From positions 248,001-312,000 of the forward strand of contig NZ_JANLGQ010000001.1 in NCBI RefSeq assembly GCF_026157065.1: a stretch of 64,000 bases of DNA, read 5' to 3'. The translations under genes were made by a program, and so were the position numbers. Below are positions 16,833 to 25,280 of the stretch, in pieces. The notes beneath the pieces are model-generated. The model searched no databases. It was given only the letters and a program-made list of their open reading frames with translations, and was not told the DNA's origin. Source of the DNA: Enterococcus sp. HY326. Its GTDB lineage: Bacteria; Bacillota; Bacilli; Lactobacillales; Enterococcaceae. Within the stretch, counting starts at the first letter, position 1. The number at the start of each line of letters is the position of its first letter.

Positions 16833-16877
16833 AAAAAAACTACTACAAAATTTGAGTTAAACCAAATTTTATAGTAG
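16833..16877 (-). terminator. Terminator of the aldo/keto reductase-MFS cluster
   Basis: CTACTACAAAATTTG (16840-16854) and CAAATTTTATAGTAG (16863-16877) form a 15-position stem, with seven T after it on the minus strand. It lies 25 bases past the last reductase stop. Confidence 0.85.
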
Positions 16878-16901
16878 CTTTTACAAATTATAACTAAAAC
16901 T

Positions 16902-17747
16902 TTACTCAAACTGCCCTAAAATATCCAGCATCTTAGGATTATCATGTAAAACATCGCCAATGGAAGTCTTTTGATCCATGCCTTTGATTAAAGCCATTTC
17001 CTCAGTGGACAAAGTAAAGTCGAAAATGTCAAAATTTTCTTGAATCCGTGTCAGATGGCTAGCCTTTGGAATAGCAATGATTTTCCGCTGCATAAACCAG
17101 CGCAGGATGACTTGAGCTACCGTTTTATTGTGGGTACTAGCAATTGTTTTCAAAATGGAACTCTGAAGAATTTCTTCCTTGCCGCGACCTAAAGGACTCC
17201 ATGCTTCTAATTGAACGCCGTCTTTAGCCAGCCATTCTTCGGCTTCCCATTGCTGATTTAAAGGATGAGTTTCTCTTTGAACCACCATCGGGGCAATCTC
17301 GTTGTGCTGCGCTAAGTCCCGCAGGCGGTCGGGATAAAAATTACTGACCCCGATTGCACGGATTAAGCCTTCTGTGTATAATTCCTCCATCGCCCGCCAA
17401 GCACCATAATAATCATTAAAGGGTTGATGGATTAAATACAAATCTAAATAGTCCAAGCCTAATTTTTCTAAGGAGAGCTTAAAGGCTTTTTTGGTATTTT
17501 CATAACCGGCATCTTTGTACCACAGCTTAGTTGTGATAAACAGTTCTTCCCGTGGTACACCGCTTTTTTTCAAGGCGGCGCCCACTTCTTCTTCGTTATA
17601 ATAACGTGAAGCAGTATCAATCAGCCGATAGCCAACCTTGATTGCATCTAAAACCGCGGCCTCCGCTTCGCCGGGTTCGTTCATCAAAAATACGCCAAAG
17701 CCTAGTTTTGGCACTTGAACACCATTTCTTAACGTAATATATTCCAT
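16902..17747 (-). CDS. Aldo/keto reductase (paralog 1 of 3)
   Basis: A 281-residue NADPH-dependent reductase with a TIM barrel. The catalytic tetrad is D44, Y49, K74 and H107, and the cofactor region holds IPKASHLTRIQENFDIFDF. It belongs to the 2,5-diketo-D-gluconate reductase / YvgN-like group. GGAGGAAG precedes the ATG. It is the last gene of a minus-strand cluster with an MFS exporter and two further paralogs (19160-20005 and 20081-20929), which suggests tandem duplication. Likely substrates are reactive aldehydes or keto compounds. Confidence 0.9.
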   Translation of the reverse strand: MEYITLRNGVQVPKLGFGVFLMNEPGEAEAAVLDAIKVGYRLIDTASRYYNEEEVGAALKKSGVPREELFITTKLWYKDAGYENTKKAFKLSLEKLGLDYLDLYLIHQPFNDYYGAWRAMEELYTEGLIRAIGVSNFYPDRLRDLAQHNEIAPMVVQRETHPLNQQWEAEEWLAKDGVQLEAWSPLGRGKEEILQSSILKTIASTHNKTVAQVILRWFMQRKIIAIPKASHLTRIQENFDIFDFTLSTEEMALIKGMDQKTSIGDVLHDNPKMLDILGQFE

Positions 17748-17763
17748 GTTTGCTTCCTCCGTA

Positions 17764-19110
17764 TTAATTATTTTTTCGACTACCCCGATAAATAATGACC
17801 ACAGCTGCGGCTAAAGACAAAATCAGCAGCAAGGTACACAGGATGATTTCCCGACGATAAGTTGCAACGGCACCAGTTATGCCGCTGGATAAAGTCGTAA
17901 TCAAAGCCAACCCGACTGAACCACCCATTTGATGAATCGTGTTAACTAGTCCCGAAGCTGAACCAGCTTGGTCTTCAGAAGTTCCGATGACACCAAGGGA
18001 GGTCAACGGACTTAAAGTTAATCCTTGGCCAATACCGATGACCACCATTGGCAGGGCAACACCCAATAGATAACTTGTTTGCTCTGTTAAAAATAACGTC
18101 ATGCCGTAACCTAATACAGATAACACTAAGCCAATAATTAAGATGCGGATGTTCCCATATTTTTCCGTCAAAGCAGCTGTTTGGTAAGAAAAGAAAAAGA
18201 CAGCTAAGGTAAGCGGAAAAAAGGCAAAGCCTGTCAGCAGCGGTGAAAACCCAAAATGATTTTGCAATAACTGTGGCGTGTTAAACCAGTAAGTAAAGCT
18301 GGCAGCTGTAAATAAAAATCTAGCTAGATAAGCGCCACTGCGGCGTTTATCATAGAATAAATTCATTGGGACTAAAGGTGAGGCAATCTTATGCTCCACT
18401 AAGATAAACAAGATTAAAATGATTACGGCGCCGAGAATAATCGGCAGCTGATAAGCCTCCGCAGAAATACCATAAATCAAGGCAGACATGCCTAAGACGG
18501 ATAGTAAACTGCCAAGCAAATCAATTTTGGCCTTCACGGCATGACTGCTTTCAATAAACTTTAAACTAGCCAAAATCAAAATAATAGCGATTGGCACATT
18601 GATAAAAAAACCATCCCGCCAACTAAAGACGCTGGCAAAAAATCCGCCTAACACGAGACCAATGCTGGCACCGATTCCAGCGGTGGCGCCATAAAGAGCA
18701 ATCGCCTTAACCCGTCTTTGTCCTTGATAATTATCCAAAATCAAGGCCAAGGTCGCTGGAGCTAAAATGGCCGAGCCGATACCTTGGAAAAAACGAGCAA
18801 TAATAATTTGAGCAGCAGAGCCCGCCATGCCAACGAATAACGAGGCAATCGCAAAAATCACCATGCCTAAAATAAACATCCGGCGGCGACCAAAAATATC
18901 GCTAGCCCGACCGCCAAAGAGCAGTAGTCCACCAAAGGTCAGCGCATAAGCATTGCTGACCCAGGTTAATTGCAGCGGATTTAAATTTAAATCTGCTGCA
19001 ATTTGCACTGAGCCGGTGAATACAATCGAGTTATCTAATAAAATCATAAAGTAGCTGACTAAAATAATCGGCAAAATCCAATCAATTTTTCTAACGCTTG
19101 TTGTTTCCAT
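17764..19110 (-). CDS. MFS transporter, drug:H+ antiporter (DHA2-like)
   Basis: A 448-residue protein with about 12-14 membrane segments. It starts with the segment DWILPIILVSYFMILLDNSI, where the LD in helix 1 is typical of the EmrB/QacA group. The motif A-like GGRASDIFGRRRMF loop follows helix 2, and the antiporter motif C-like GATAGIGASIGLVLGG is in helix 5. The ATG at 19110 with AAGGA is preferred over an upstream TTG at 19134. It lies between reductase paralogs 1 and 2, so efflux may be coupled to the chemistry of those enzymes. Confidence 0.88.
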   Translation of the reverse strand: METTSVRKIDWILPIILVSYFMILLDNSIVFTGSVQIAADLNLNPLQLTWVSNAYALTFGGLLLFGGRASDIFGRRRMFILGMVIFAIASLFVGMAGSAAQIIIARFFQGIGSAILAPATLALILDNYQGQRRVKAIALYGATAGIGASIGLVLGGFFASVFSWRDGFFINVPIAIILILASLKFIESSHAVKAKIDLLGSLLSVLGMSALIYGISAEAYQLPIILGAVIILILFILVEHKIASPLVPMNLFYDKRRSGAYLARFLFTAASFTYWFNTPQLLQNHFGFSPLLTGFAFFPLTLAVFFFSYQTAALTEKYGNIRILIIGLVLSVLGYGMTLFLTEQTSYLLGVALPMVVIGIGQGLTLSPLTSLGVIGTSEDQAGSASGLVNTIHQMGGSVGLALITTLSSGITGAVATYRREIILCTLLLILSLAAAVVIIYRGSRKNN

Positions 19111-19159
19111 GGGTGTCCTTATACTTCCTTCCAAGAGGTAAATCTGTTTTGTATTTCAT

Positions 19160-20005
19160 TTAGCTGCCAAAGCTGGTCAAAAATTTGACCGTTTCTGGAT
19201 CATAGTGGGAGAAAAATAGACTTTCCTTTTGATCTAAACTTTGAATTTCTGCCATCTCGCCATCAGTTAAGGCGAAATCAAAGACTGAAAAGTTTTCCGT
19301 CATGCGTTCTTGGCTGACGGTTTTTGGGATGACTACCACATTTCGTTGAATCAAATAGCGCAGGGCCACTTGAGCTACTGACTTGCCATGATTTCCGCCA
19401 ATTTCTTTTAAAACTGCATTATTAAAGAAATCATTTTTTCCTTCGGCAAAGGGACCCCAAGACTCAATCTGAGTACCGTATTCCTGCATAATTTCCTGAG
19501 CTTGACTTTGCTGATTGAAAACGTGGGTTTCCACCTGATTAACCATCGGCTTAATGCGGCTATAAGTTGCGATATCAATGAAGCGATCCGGATAAAAATT
19601 GCTGACGCCAATGGCTTTCAATTTGCCGGCGTCATAGGCTTCTTCCATTGCCCGATAAGTGCCGTAATAATCATTGAAGGGCTGATGAATCAGCATTAAA
19701 TCCAGATAATCGGTCTGCAGTAAACGCAGTGATTCGTCAATCGATGCTTTGGCTTTTTCATAGCCACCGTTTGTAATCCAAATTTTTGAAGTGATAAAAA
19801 ATTCCGAACGGGGAAGACCGCTTTTTTTAACGGCATTGCCGACAGCCGCCTCATTGCCATAGGCTTGGGCGGTATCGATTGAACGGTAGCCCGTTTGAAT
19901 CGCTTCACTGACGACCCGTTCGCATTCTTCTAAATCGGGAATCTGATAGACTCCAAAACCTAAAATCGGCATTTTCAGACCATTGTTTAGTGTTACATAT
20001 TCCAT
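19160..20005 (-). CDS. Aldo/keto reductase (paralog 2 of 3)
   Basis: A 281-residue paralog of the reductase at 16902-17747, with the tetrad D44, Y49, K74 and H107 at the same positions and the shared LIHQPFNDYYG motif. The cofactor-binding end reads VIPKTVSQERMTENFSVFDF. It lies upstream of the MFS gene and downstream of paralog 3. Conservation of all catalytic residues argues that it is an active enzyme and not a decaying duplicate. Confidence 0.9.
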   Translation of the reverse strand: MEYVTLNNGLKMPILGFGVYQIPDLEECERVVSEAIQTGYRSIDTAQAYGNEAAVGNAVKKSGLPRSEFFITSKIWITNGGYEKAKASIDESLRLLQTDYLDLMLIHQPFNDYYGTYRAMEEAYDAGKLKAIGVSNFYPDRFIDIATYSRIKPMVNQVETHVFNQQSQAQEIMQEYGTQIESWGPFAEGKNDFFNNAVLKEIGGNHGKSVAQVALRYLIQRNVVVIPKTVSQERMTENFSVFDFALTDGEMAEIQSLDQKESLFFSHYDPETVKFLTSFGS

Positions 20006-20080
20006 AATTGTTCCTGCTTTCTGTTTTTTATAAATCTAAGTTGATTTGGAATAATTTTGATGAAAATTAGTTGCGAATTC

Positions 20081-20929
20081 TCAACTAATTTTCCAGGAGT
20101 TCATATTGCGGGCAACTTGTGGATTCGTCTTTTCGTTAAACAAGCTATGCTTTTGATTTAGCTGGTTTATTTTCATCAGCTCAGCTTTAGTCAATTGGAA
20201 ATCGAAAATTTCAAAATTTTCTTGCAAATGAGCGCGCTTCACCGATTTAGGAATTACGGGAATTCCAGATTGGATTTGCCAGCGTAAAGCAATTTGCGCT
20301 GGCGTCTTTTGATATTTTTCGCCTATTTCAAAGAGCAGTGGATTAATGAAGAAACAGTTTTTACCTTCTGCCAATGGCGCCCAGCTTTGAATCGTAAAAC
20401 CAAAATTTGCAGCAATTTCCCTTTGCTGCTGCTGTTGGAAAAAAGGATGCAGCTCAATCTGGTTGATGACTGGCTTCGTTTCCGTGTTCATAAAAAAATC
20501 CACCATCCGACTCGGATAAAAATTAGACACCCCAATGGCCCGAATTTTACCGGCTGCATAAAGCTCTTCTAAAGCCCGCCAAGCGCCAAAAACATCATTG
20601 TAGGGCTGATGGATTAAATATAAATCCAGATAGTCCAAGCCCAGATTGTCCAAGCTTTTTTCAAAAGCGGCGCTGGCACGCTGATAGCTGGCATCTTGAA
20701 TCCAAAGCTTCGATGTTATAAAAAGTTCCTCCCGGGGCAGGCCGCTTTGTGCAATCGCTTGGCCAACCGCGGCCTCATTGCCATAAGCGCTAGCGGTATC
20801 AATCAGACGATAACCAATATCAAAAGCTGCGCTGACAGCCGCCTCGCATTCAGCCAAGTCGGTCATTTGAAAGGTGCCCAAGCCTAGCAGCGGCATTTCA
20901 ACACCATTATTTAATGTTAATTTTTCCAT
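20081..20929 (-). CDS. Aldo/keto reductase (paralog 3 of 3)
   Basis: A 282-residue paralog with D44, Y49, K74 and H107 and LIHQPYNDVFGAWRALEEL. GAGGACATC precedes the ATG. It is the first gene of the minus-strand cluster and is divergent from a LysR regulator 126 bases away, the usual place of a LysR target. The gap to paralog 2 is 75 bases with no terminator, so the four genes may form one transcript. Confidence 0.9.
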   Translation of the reverse strand: MEKLTLNNGVEMPLLGLGTFQMTDLAECEAAVSAAFDIGYRLIDTASAYGNEAAVGQAIAQSGLPREELFITSKLWIQDASYQRASAAFEKSLDNLGLDYLDLYLIHQPYNDVFGAWRALEELYAAGKIRAIGVSNFYPSRMVDFFMNTETKPVINQIELHPFFQQQQQREIAANFGFTIQSWAPLAEGKNCFFINPLLFEIGEKYQKTPAQIALRWQIQSGIPVIPKSVKRAHLQENFEIFDFQLTKAELMKINQLNQKHSLFNEKTNPQVARNMNSWKIS

Positions 20930-21055
20930 GATGTCCTCCTCAAAATCAGCGTCCTAACCTGATGTGATTTATGATACTCCATCAGGCTTTGACAGAGAAT
21001 CTCCAATAAGTTACCATTGTATCAACTAAAAGTTTATGCAAAAGGTGGGATTCTC

Positions 21056-21949
21056 ATGCTGAGTCCAGCAGTTCAAGTCTTTATGACCGTCGCCAAAGAA
21101 GGCAGCTTCAGTAAAGCTGCCCAAAAACTCTTTATCACCAGTACGGCTGTGATGAAGCAGATAAATAATTTAGAAGCCCAACTAGGTTTTGCCCTTTTTA
21201 CCCGTACAAATCAAGGTGTGCTATTGACAGATGCCGGTGAGAGTCTCAATAAAGACTGCCTTAACCTGCAAAAAACCGCCAAAGAAGCTCTCCAAAAGGC
21301 GCGCAAATTATCCGATACAACCGCGATTATCCGCTTAGGCACCGCCTCGTTGTCACCGGGCAAACCCTTGATTGATCTGTGGAACAGCTCCTATGGTAAT
21401 TTTCCCGACTTTCAGCTTAATGTAGGTCCCTTCAATGAAAATCATACTCAAATTCTTACAGTTCTCGACAATTTAGGCACTGACTTTGATTTATTTGTTT
21501 CTCCCTGTGATGCCAAAAGCTGGCTAGAACACGCCAATTTTCTACAATTGGGCAGCTATTCAGTTGAGATGGCGCTGCCTCGAAATCATCCCTTGGCCAG
21601 CAAAAAAATGCTGGAGCCCACAGACTTCAGCGGCAAAACGATTATTATTTTTAAAGAAGGCGAATCAGACACAATGGATCAAGTTCGTCGCTTATTACAG
21701 GAACAAAATAGCAACATCACGATTGAAAGCACGGACTTTTACGATATCGACACCTTCAATTACTGCATCAAAAATAACTACTCTCTTTTGACCTTAGATG
21801 GCTGGCAGGACATCCATCCCGCTTTTAAAACCGTTCCAGTCAAATGGAACTTCCAGATTCCTTATGGCATTTTGTATGCAAAACAGCCAGCAACCCAAGT
21901 TGAGGATTTTATCGAGATTGTGACAGCGATTCAGACTTCGCAGCCTTAG
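21056..21949 (+). CDS. LysR family transcriptional regulator
   Basis: A 297-residue regulator. The N-terminal winged helix (residues 1-60) contains FSKAAQKLFITSTAVMKQIN and NLEAQLGFALFTRTNQGVLL, followed by a periplasmic-binding-like effector domain. The ATG at 21056 is preceded by AAAGGTGGG; the open frame upstream to 21017 has no ribosome binding site. It is divergent from the aldo/keto reductase cluster, which it most likely controls. The effector is unknown. Confidence 0.9.
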   Translation: MLSPAVQVFMTVAKEGSFSKAAQKLFITSTAVMKQINNLEAQLGFALFTRTNQGVLLTDAGESLNKDCLNLQKTAKEALQKARKLSDTTAIIRLGTASLSPGKPLIDLWNSSYGNFPDFQLNVGPFNENHTQILTVLDNLGTDFDLFVSPCDAKSWLEHANFLQLGSYSVEMALPRNHPLASKKMLEPTDFSGKTIIIFKEGESDTMDQVRRLLQEQNSNITIESTDFYDIDTFNYCIKNNYSLLTLDGWQDIHPAFKTVPVKWNFQIPYGILYAKQPATQVEDFIEIVTAIQTSQP

Positions 21950-21963
21950 GGGAATATTGCTAG

Positions 21964-22038
21964 AAAAAAATCCCTTTCCAGTCCAACTTAAGTGAACCTG
22001 CTGTTCATCTTAAGAAGGACTGAAAAGGGAAAGTTTTT
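21964..22038. terminator. Bidirectional terminator between the LysR and PTS genes
   Basis: A long imperfect hairpin with outer arms TCCCTTTCCAGTCC (21971-21984) and GGACTGAAAAGGGA (22017-22030) and further pairing inside. It is flanked by seven T on the plus side and seven A on the other, so it can end both convergent transcripts. Confidence 0.85.
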
Positions 22039-23280
22039 TTAATCCGCTAATTCTCTTTTTAATTTTTCGTTATCGTCCATTTTAAAGAATGGATAGTAGA
22101 TGGCCATATTGATGGCGATTGTAATAATTTGGATTACAGCACCGCTGATTTTACCGCCACTAGCTAGAAATCCAGCAATAACTGGTGGTGTTGTCCAAGG
22201 GATGACTGCCCCAACAGGTTTTCCAACAAGACCCCAATCCATTGCAAAATACGTAATCAGTGTTGTAACTACTGGTGCCACCACAAAAGGAATCACCATT
22301 TTAATGTTTAGGATAGTCGGAAATCCAAATAGTACAGGCTCGGCGACTTGGAAACTAACGGGAGCAATTGATAGTTTTCCGAGAGTTTTATTTTCTTTAC
22401 TCTTAGAGAAAAGGAAGATTAAAATTGCTAGTGCCATTACACACCCCGCGCCACCGGAAAAGACAAAGTTATACAAAAATTCGTAAGTAATAATATTTGG
22501 CAATTCTTCTCCTGCTTGATAAGCAATCCGGTTAGCATCGGAATTTTGCAAGAGTAGCGGTTCAATAATAGGCCCTGTTACATTGGCACCATGAATCCCA
22601 AACATCCAGAAGAAACATTGAATGAAGATTACAAAAATGATACCCGGCAAAGTTTTTGTTAGCACGCTTAACGGCTTAGCAATCGTGTTAGCAATCAAAG
22701 CGTGAATATCATCAATCCCCGTGTAATGGGCAAGCAACATGATGATAAACCAAAATAAAATGATAAAAAATCCTGGTAAAATAGCAGCGAAAGCTCGGCT
22801 AACATTCGGTGGAACTGTTTCTGGCATCTTGATTGTGATATTGCGATTGACAAAAAATTTAAAAATTTCAGTGGTGATTAAAGAAACAATAATCCCAACA
22901 AACAAGCCAGCACTACCTAAATATTGCATAGGAAAGCCATTATTATCCAAAATTGGGGTTAACAGAACGAAGGAGCCTAATGATAAAAGTCCTGCTGATA
23001 GAGGATCAACTTTATAATGCTTGGCAAGATTATAGGCAATTGAAAAGGTTACTGCTAACCCAACAATCCCAAATGTTGAATTGGAAGCTTTATTAAGAAA
23101 CGTTTGAATTCCGATGTCTGCTAACCAATCCGTAAAACCTTGGACAGGAAAATTCGCAACTAACATAAACACTGAGCCGATAATAATTAATGGCATCGCA
23201 CTTGCCATGCCATCCCTTAATGCAACTAAGTGACGCTGACTGCTGATTTTGGCTGCAATATTTTGAACTTTATCAATCAT
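22039..23280 (-). CDS. PTS sugar transporter subunit IIC (lactose/cellobiose family), module 1
   Basis: A 413-residue membrane permease of the CelB/LacE family with about ten membrane segments. Typical family stretches are SQRHLVALRDGMASAMPLII near the N-terminus, IHGANVTGPIIEPLLL and the conserved PVSFQVAEPVLFGFP with the sugar-binding NxxEP-like glutamate. The ATG at 23280 has AAGGAG eight bases upstream. No EIIA or EIIB gene is near, so it must borrow these subunits. It follows the DUF7916-like gene by 12 bases, in one operon. The sugar is unknown. Confidence 0.9.
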   Translation of the reverse strand: MIDKVQNIAAKISSQRHLVALRDGMASAMPLIIIGSVFMLVANFPVQGFTDWLADIGIQTFLNKASNSTFGIVGLAVTFSIAYNLAKHYKVDPLSAGLLSLGSFVLLTPILDNNGFPMQYLGSAGLFVGIIVSLITTEIFKFFVNRNITIKMPETVPPNVSRAFAAILPGFFIILFWFIIMLLAHYTGIDDIHALIANTIAKPLSVLTKTLPGIIFVIFIQCFFWMFGIHGANVTGPIIEPLLLQNSDANRIAYQAGEELPNIITYEFLYNFVFSGGAGCVMALAILIFLFSKSKENKTLGKLSIAPVSFQVAEPVLFGFPTILNIKMVIPFVVAPVVTTLITYFAMDWGLVGKPVGAVIPWTTPPVIAGFLASGGKISGAVIQIITIAINMAIYYPFFKMDDNEKLKRELAD

Positions 23281-23292
23281 TTTAACCACTCC

Positions 23293-24213
23293 TTATCGAT
23301 AATTTGATTTCCCTAACATAATCATTTGATGGCGATAACCCCGAATTGCTTGACCTAAAGCAAAAATATTTTGTGGCAGGCAAATGCCATTGAAAGAATC
23401 CCCAATATGCTGAATATCAGCACCACAAGCTTTTGATGCTAAGCCAATTTTTTTAATCGTGTCAATGTCAGAGGAGTCTTGACTCGTACCATTGGCAGTT
23501 AAAATTAGCACTTTTTCTTTTATCGTTTTACCCACATTAAAGGCTTTGACATAATCAACAATTTCTCTTAAATCCTGTTCCATAAAATATGGCACAGTGT
23601 ATGGTGCTGGCACCAGCAAAACATCAATTCCTGCTGAGATAAAGTCTTTTGCAATTTCTAAGTTCATGACCGGCTCGTCTACCCCGGCACCATGCATTTT
23701 TCCAGCGATAATTAACCCATCATAATGTTCTCTAGAGAGTTGGATGGCATTTTTTATCGCTTTATTTGAAACCCCAGCCCCGGGATTACCTGTCAAGCAG
23801 ATAAAGCTGAAGCCTAATTTCTGAGCTTCCTTCAAGGTCTTTGGTGAAACAATCCGACCGATTGAGATTTCTGTTCGTTCTTCATTCATTGGTGCATTTA
23901 GATCAACTGGTTCCAAGTTGACGCCAATCGCTCGACCGGTGGCCCTTTTTATCCAAGTAATTGGATTTTCAGTAATATCATCGGGAACTCCCCGGATAAT
24001 TGGATGTAACAAATCAAGTGCATTGAACATTAAAAGGTCCGCTCCTGCAGCTCTTTCTAATTCTGCATTGGTGACACCATTTAAAAAAGGATGATGCGTG
24101 GGTACGTTTTCCGCCATGATGGTCCGGCCTTCAGAGGCTAATATGGCTTGTTTTAAATCTAAGGGGCTTACTTCTAAAAAATCTTTTGCGGAAAAATCTA
24201 AAAGTCGTTTCAA
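23293..24213 (-). CDS. DUF7916-like TIM-barrel protein, module 1
   Basis: A 306-residue protein of a family recalled as DUF7916, often mis-annotated as a PEP phosphonomutase or dehalogenase. Conserved pieces are GVNLEPVD, LTGNPGAGVSNKAIKNAI, IIAGKMHGAGVDEPVM, VLVPAPYT and ADIQHIGDSFNG, an alternating pattern suggestive of a TIM barrel. The start is TTG at 24213 with AAAGGTG upstream. It is the first gene of an operon with the EIIC permease, under a strong promoter with a GntR operator. A paralog at 55869-56792 is also paired with an EIIC. An enzyme acting on the imported sugar phosphate is likely but unproven. Confidence 0.7.
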   Translation of the reverse strand: MKRLLDFSAKDFLEVSPLDLKQAILASEGRTIMAENVPTHHPFLNGVTNAELERAAGADLLMFNALDLLHPIIRGVPDDITENPITWIKRATGRAIGVNLEPVDLNAPMNEERTEISIGRIVSPKTLKEAQKLGFSFICLTGNPGAGVSNKAIKNAIQLSREHYDGLIIAGKMHGAGVDEPVMNLEIAKDFISAGIDVLLVPAPYTVPYFMEQDLREIVDYVKAFNVGKTIKEKVLILTANGTSQDSSDIDTIKKIGLASKACGADIQHIGDSFNGICLPQNIFALGQAIRGYRHQMIMLGKSNYR

Positions 24214-24240
24214 ATGAATTCACCTTTCTTTTGTTAAAAT

Positions 24241-24252
24241 TTGTTATAACAA
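24241..24252 (-). promoter_or_regulatory. GntR operator O1 (TTGTTATAACAA)
   Basis: A perfect 12-bp palindrome just downstream of the minus-strand promoter of the DUF7916/EIIC operon. An identical copy lies at 24368-24379. The position beyond the -10 box fits repression by the divergent GntR protein. Confidence 0.8.
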
Positions 24253-24268
24253 CACTACTTTTAAATAT

Positions 24269-24297
24269 ATAATAAAACGCTTACTCGAGTTTGTCAA
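24269..24297 (-). promoter_or_regulatory. Promoter of the DUF7916/EIIC operon with overlapping cre site
   Basis: On the minus strand, TTGACA (24297-24292), a 17-base spacer and TATTAT (24274-24269) form a near-consensus sigma-A promoter. ATAAAACGCTTACT (24272-24285, plus strand) within it resembles a CcpA catabolite-responsive element, so glucose repression is likely. Confidence 0.75.
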
Positions 24298-24303
24298 TAA
24301 TTT

Positions 24304-24330
24304 TTTGATAACTTTTATTAAGCTATCAAA
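24304..24330. repeat. Inverted repeat between the divergent promoters
   Basis: TTTGATAACTT (from 24304) and AAGCTATCAAA (to 24330) pair with one mismatch around a short AT loop, midway between the two promoters. It could be a third regulatory site. Confidence 0.4.
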
Positions 24331-24337
24331 TCCTTTA

Positions 24338-24366
24338 TTGACAAAGTTTCAAGTCTGAACGATAAT
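24338..24366 (+). promoter_or_regulatory. Promoter of the GntR regulator gene
   Basis: TTGACA (24338-24343), 17-base spacer and GATAAT (24361-24366), directly followed by the palindromic operator at 24368-24379. This implies negative autoregulation. Confidence 0.75.
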
Positions 24367-24367
24367 G

Positions 24368-24379
24368 TTGTTATAACAA
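24368..24379 (+). promoter_or_regulatory. GntR operator O2 (TTGTTATAACAA)
   Basis: Second perfect copy of the 12-bp palindrome, one base after the -10 box of the regulator gene and just before its ribosome binding site. Confidence 0.8.
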
Positions 24380-24394
24380 ATTGAGGTGAACATA

Positions 24395-25117
24395 ATGCGT
24401 GATAGTTCAAATAAAATTCCCCTTTATTATCAACTAGTAGATACCTTACAAGAGCAAATTGAAAATGAAATGAAGCCGAATGATAAACTTCCAACGGAAA
24501 AGCAAATTGGTGAGGAATACTCCATGAGTCGCACCACGGTTCGGTTAGCCATGCAAGAATTGGAAAAGCGTGGTTTTATTTATCGTATCCAAGGAAAAGG
24601 CTCTTTTGTTTCGGCTATCAAGCCGGAATCACTAAATTCTTTTTTTGACTTAAATCTCATGAACCATTATCTTGGTGAAAATCGTCAGGAATTAAAGCAA
24701 GATATTTTACTCTTTACAAAAGAACCTCCTAAAGTTAGCATCAGTCAAAAAATGGGCTTAAAAAAAGGCCAGAATGTTCTCAAGGTTCATTTACTGCACA
24801 AATTAAGATCAACTCCTGTAGCTTTTGAAAGACTAATTTTAAAAAACCAATATTTCAGTTTTTTAACTGAAAAAACTCTAACAGACCAAGGTATTGACCA
24901 ACTCCTCCATGATAATAACTTGACTCTAAAAGCTATTGAGGAAACTTATAAAGTCGTTAATTTATCCAGTGAGGAATCCGAAATTTTAGAAGCTAATTTT
25001 GAACCTGCTTTAGCAATTTTCAAAGCAGGATACAATGAAGATAATGAGATGATTGTCTTAAGCGAACGGAAAATCTTAACCAGCAAGTTTTGCTATCAAA
25101 ACTTTGTTGGGAAATGA
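24395..25117 (+). CDS. GntR family regulator, HutC/UTRA type
   Basis: A 240-residue repressor. The N-terminal winged helix (residues 5-70) contains PLYYQLVDTLQEQIENE and SMSRTTVRLAMQELEKRGF, and the C-terminal half is a UTRA ligand domain (from about residue 90). GAGGTGAA precedes the ATG at 24395; an in-frame GTG at 24386 lies inside that site and is unlikely. It is divergent from the DUF7916/EIIC operon, and two identical palindromes in the gap are its probable operators. The ligand is probably a sugar phosphate from that PTS. Confidence 0.92.
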   Translation: MRDSSNKIPLYYQLVDTLQEQIENEMKPNDKLPTEKQIGEEYSMSRTTVRLAMQELEKRGFIYRIQGKGSFVSAIKPESLNSFFDLNLMNHYLGENRQELKQDILLFTKEPPKVSISQKMGLKKGQNVLKVHLLHKLRSTPVAFERLILKNQYFSFLTEKTLTDQGIDQLLHDNNLTLKAIEETYKVVNLSSEESEILEANFEPALAIFKAGYNEDNEMIVLSERKILTSKFCYQNFVGK

Positions 25118-25163
25118 AATATTGGTTATTTCAACTAGTAATACACTTGGGACCACTTAATTA

Positions 25164-25214
25164 AAAACGACTGGTAAAAGTCAGCCTTTTGCGCTAACTC
25201 TCACCAGTCGTTTT
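25164..25214. terminator. Bidirectional terminator
   Basis: AAAACGACTGGT (25164-25175) and ACCAGTCGTTTT (25203-25214) form a 12-bp stem with T-runs on both sides. It serves the convergent GntR and anti-sigma genes. Confidence 0.85.
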
Positions 25215-25280
25215 ATTACTCAGTCAAAAATTGACACTCATTTTTAATTTAATCTTTTCTCTCTTCTTCCTTCAATATCC

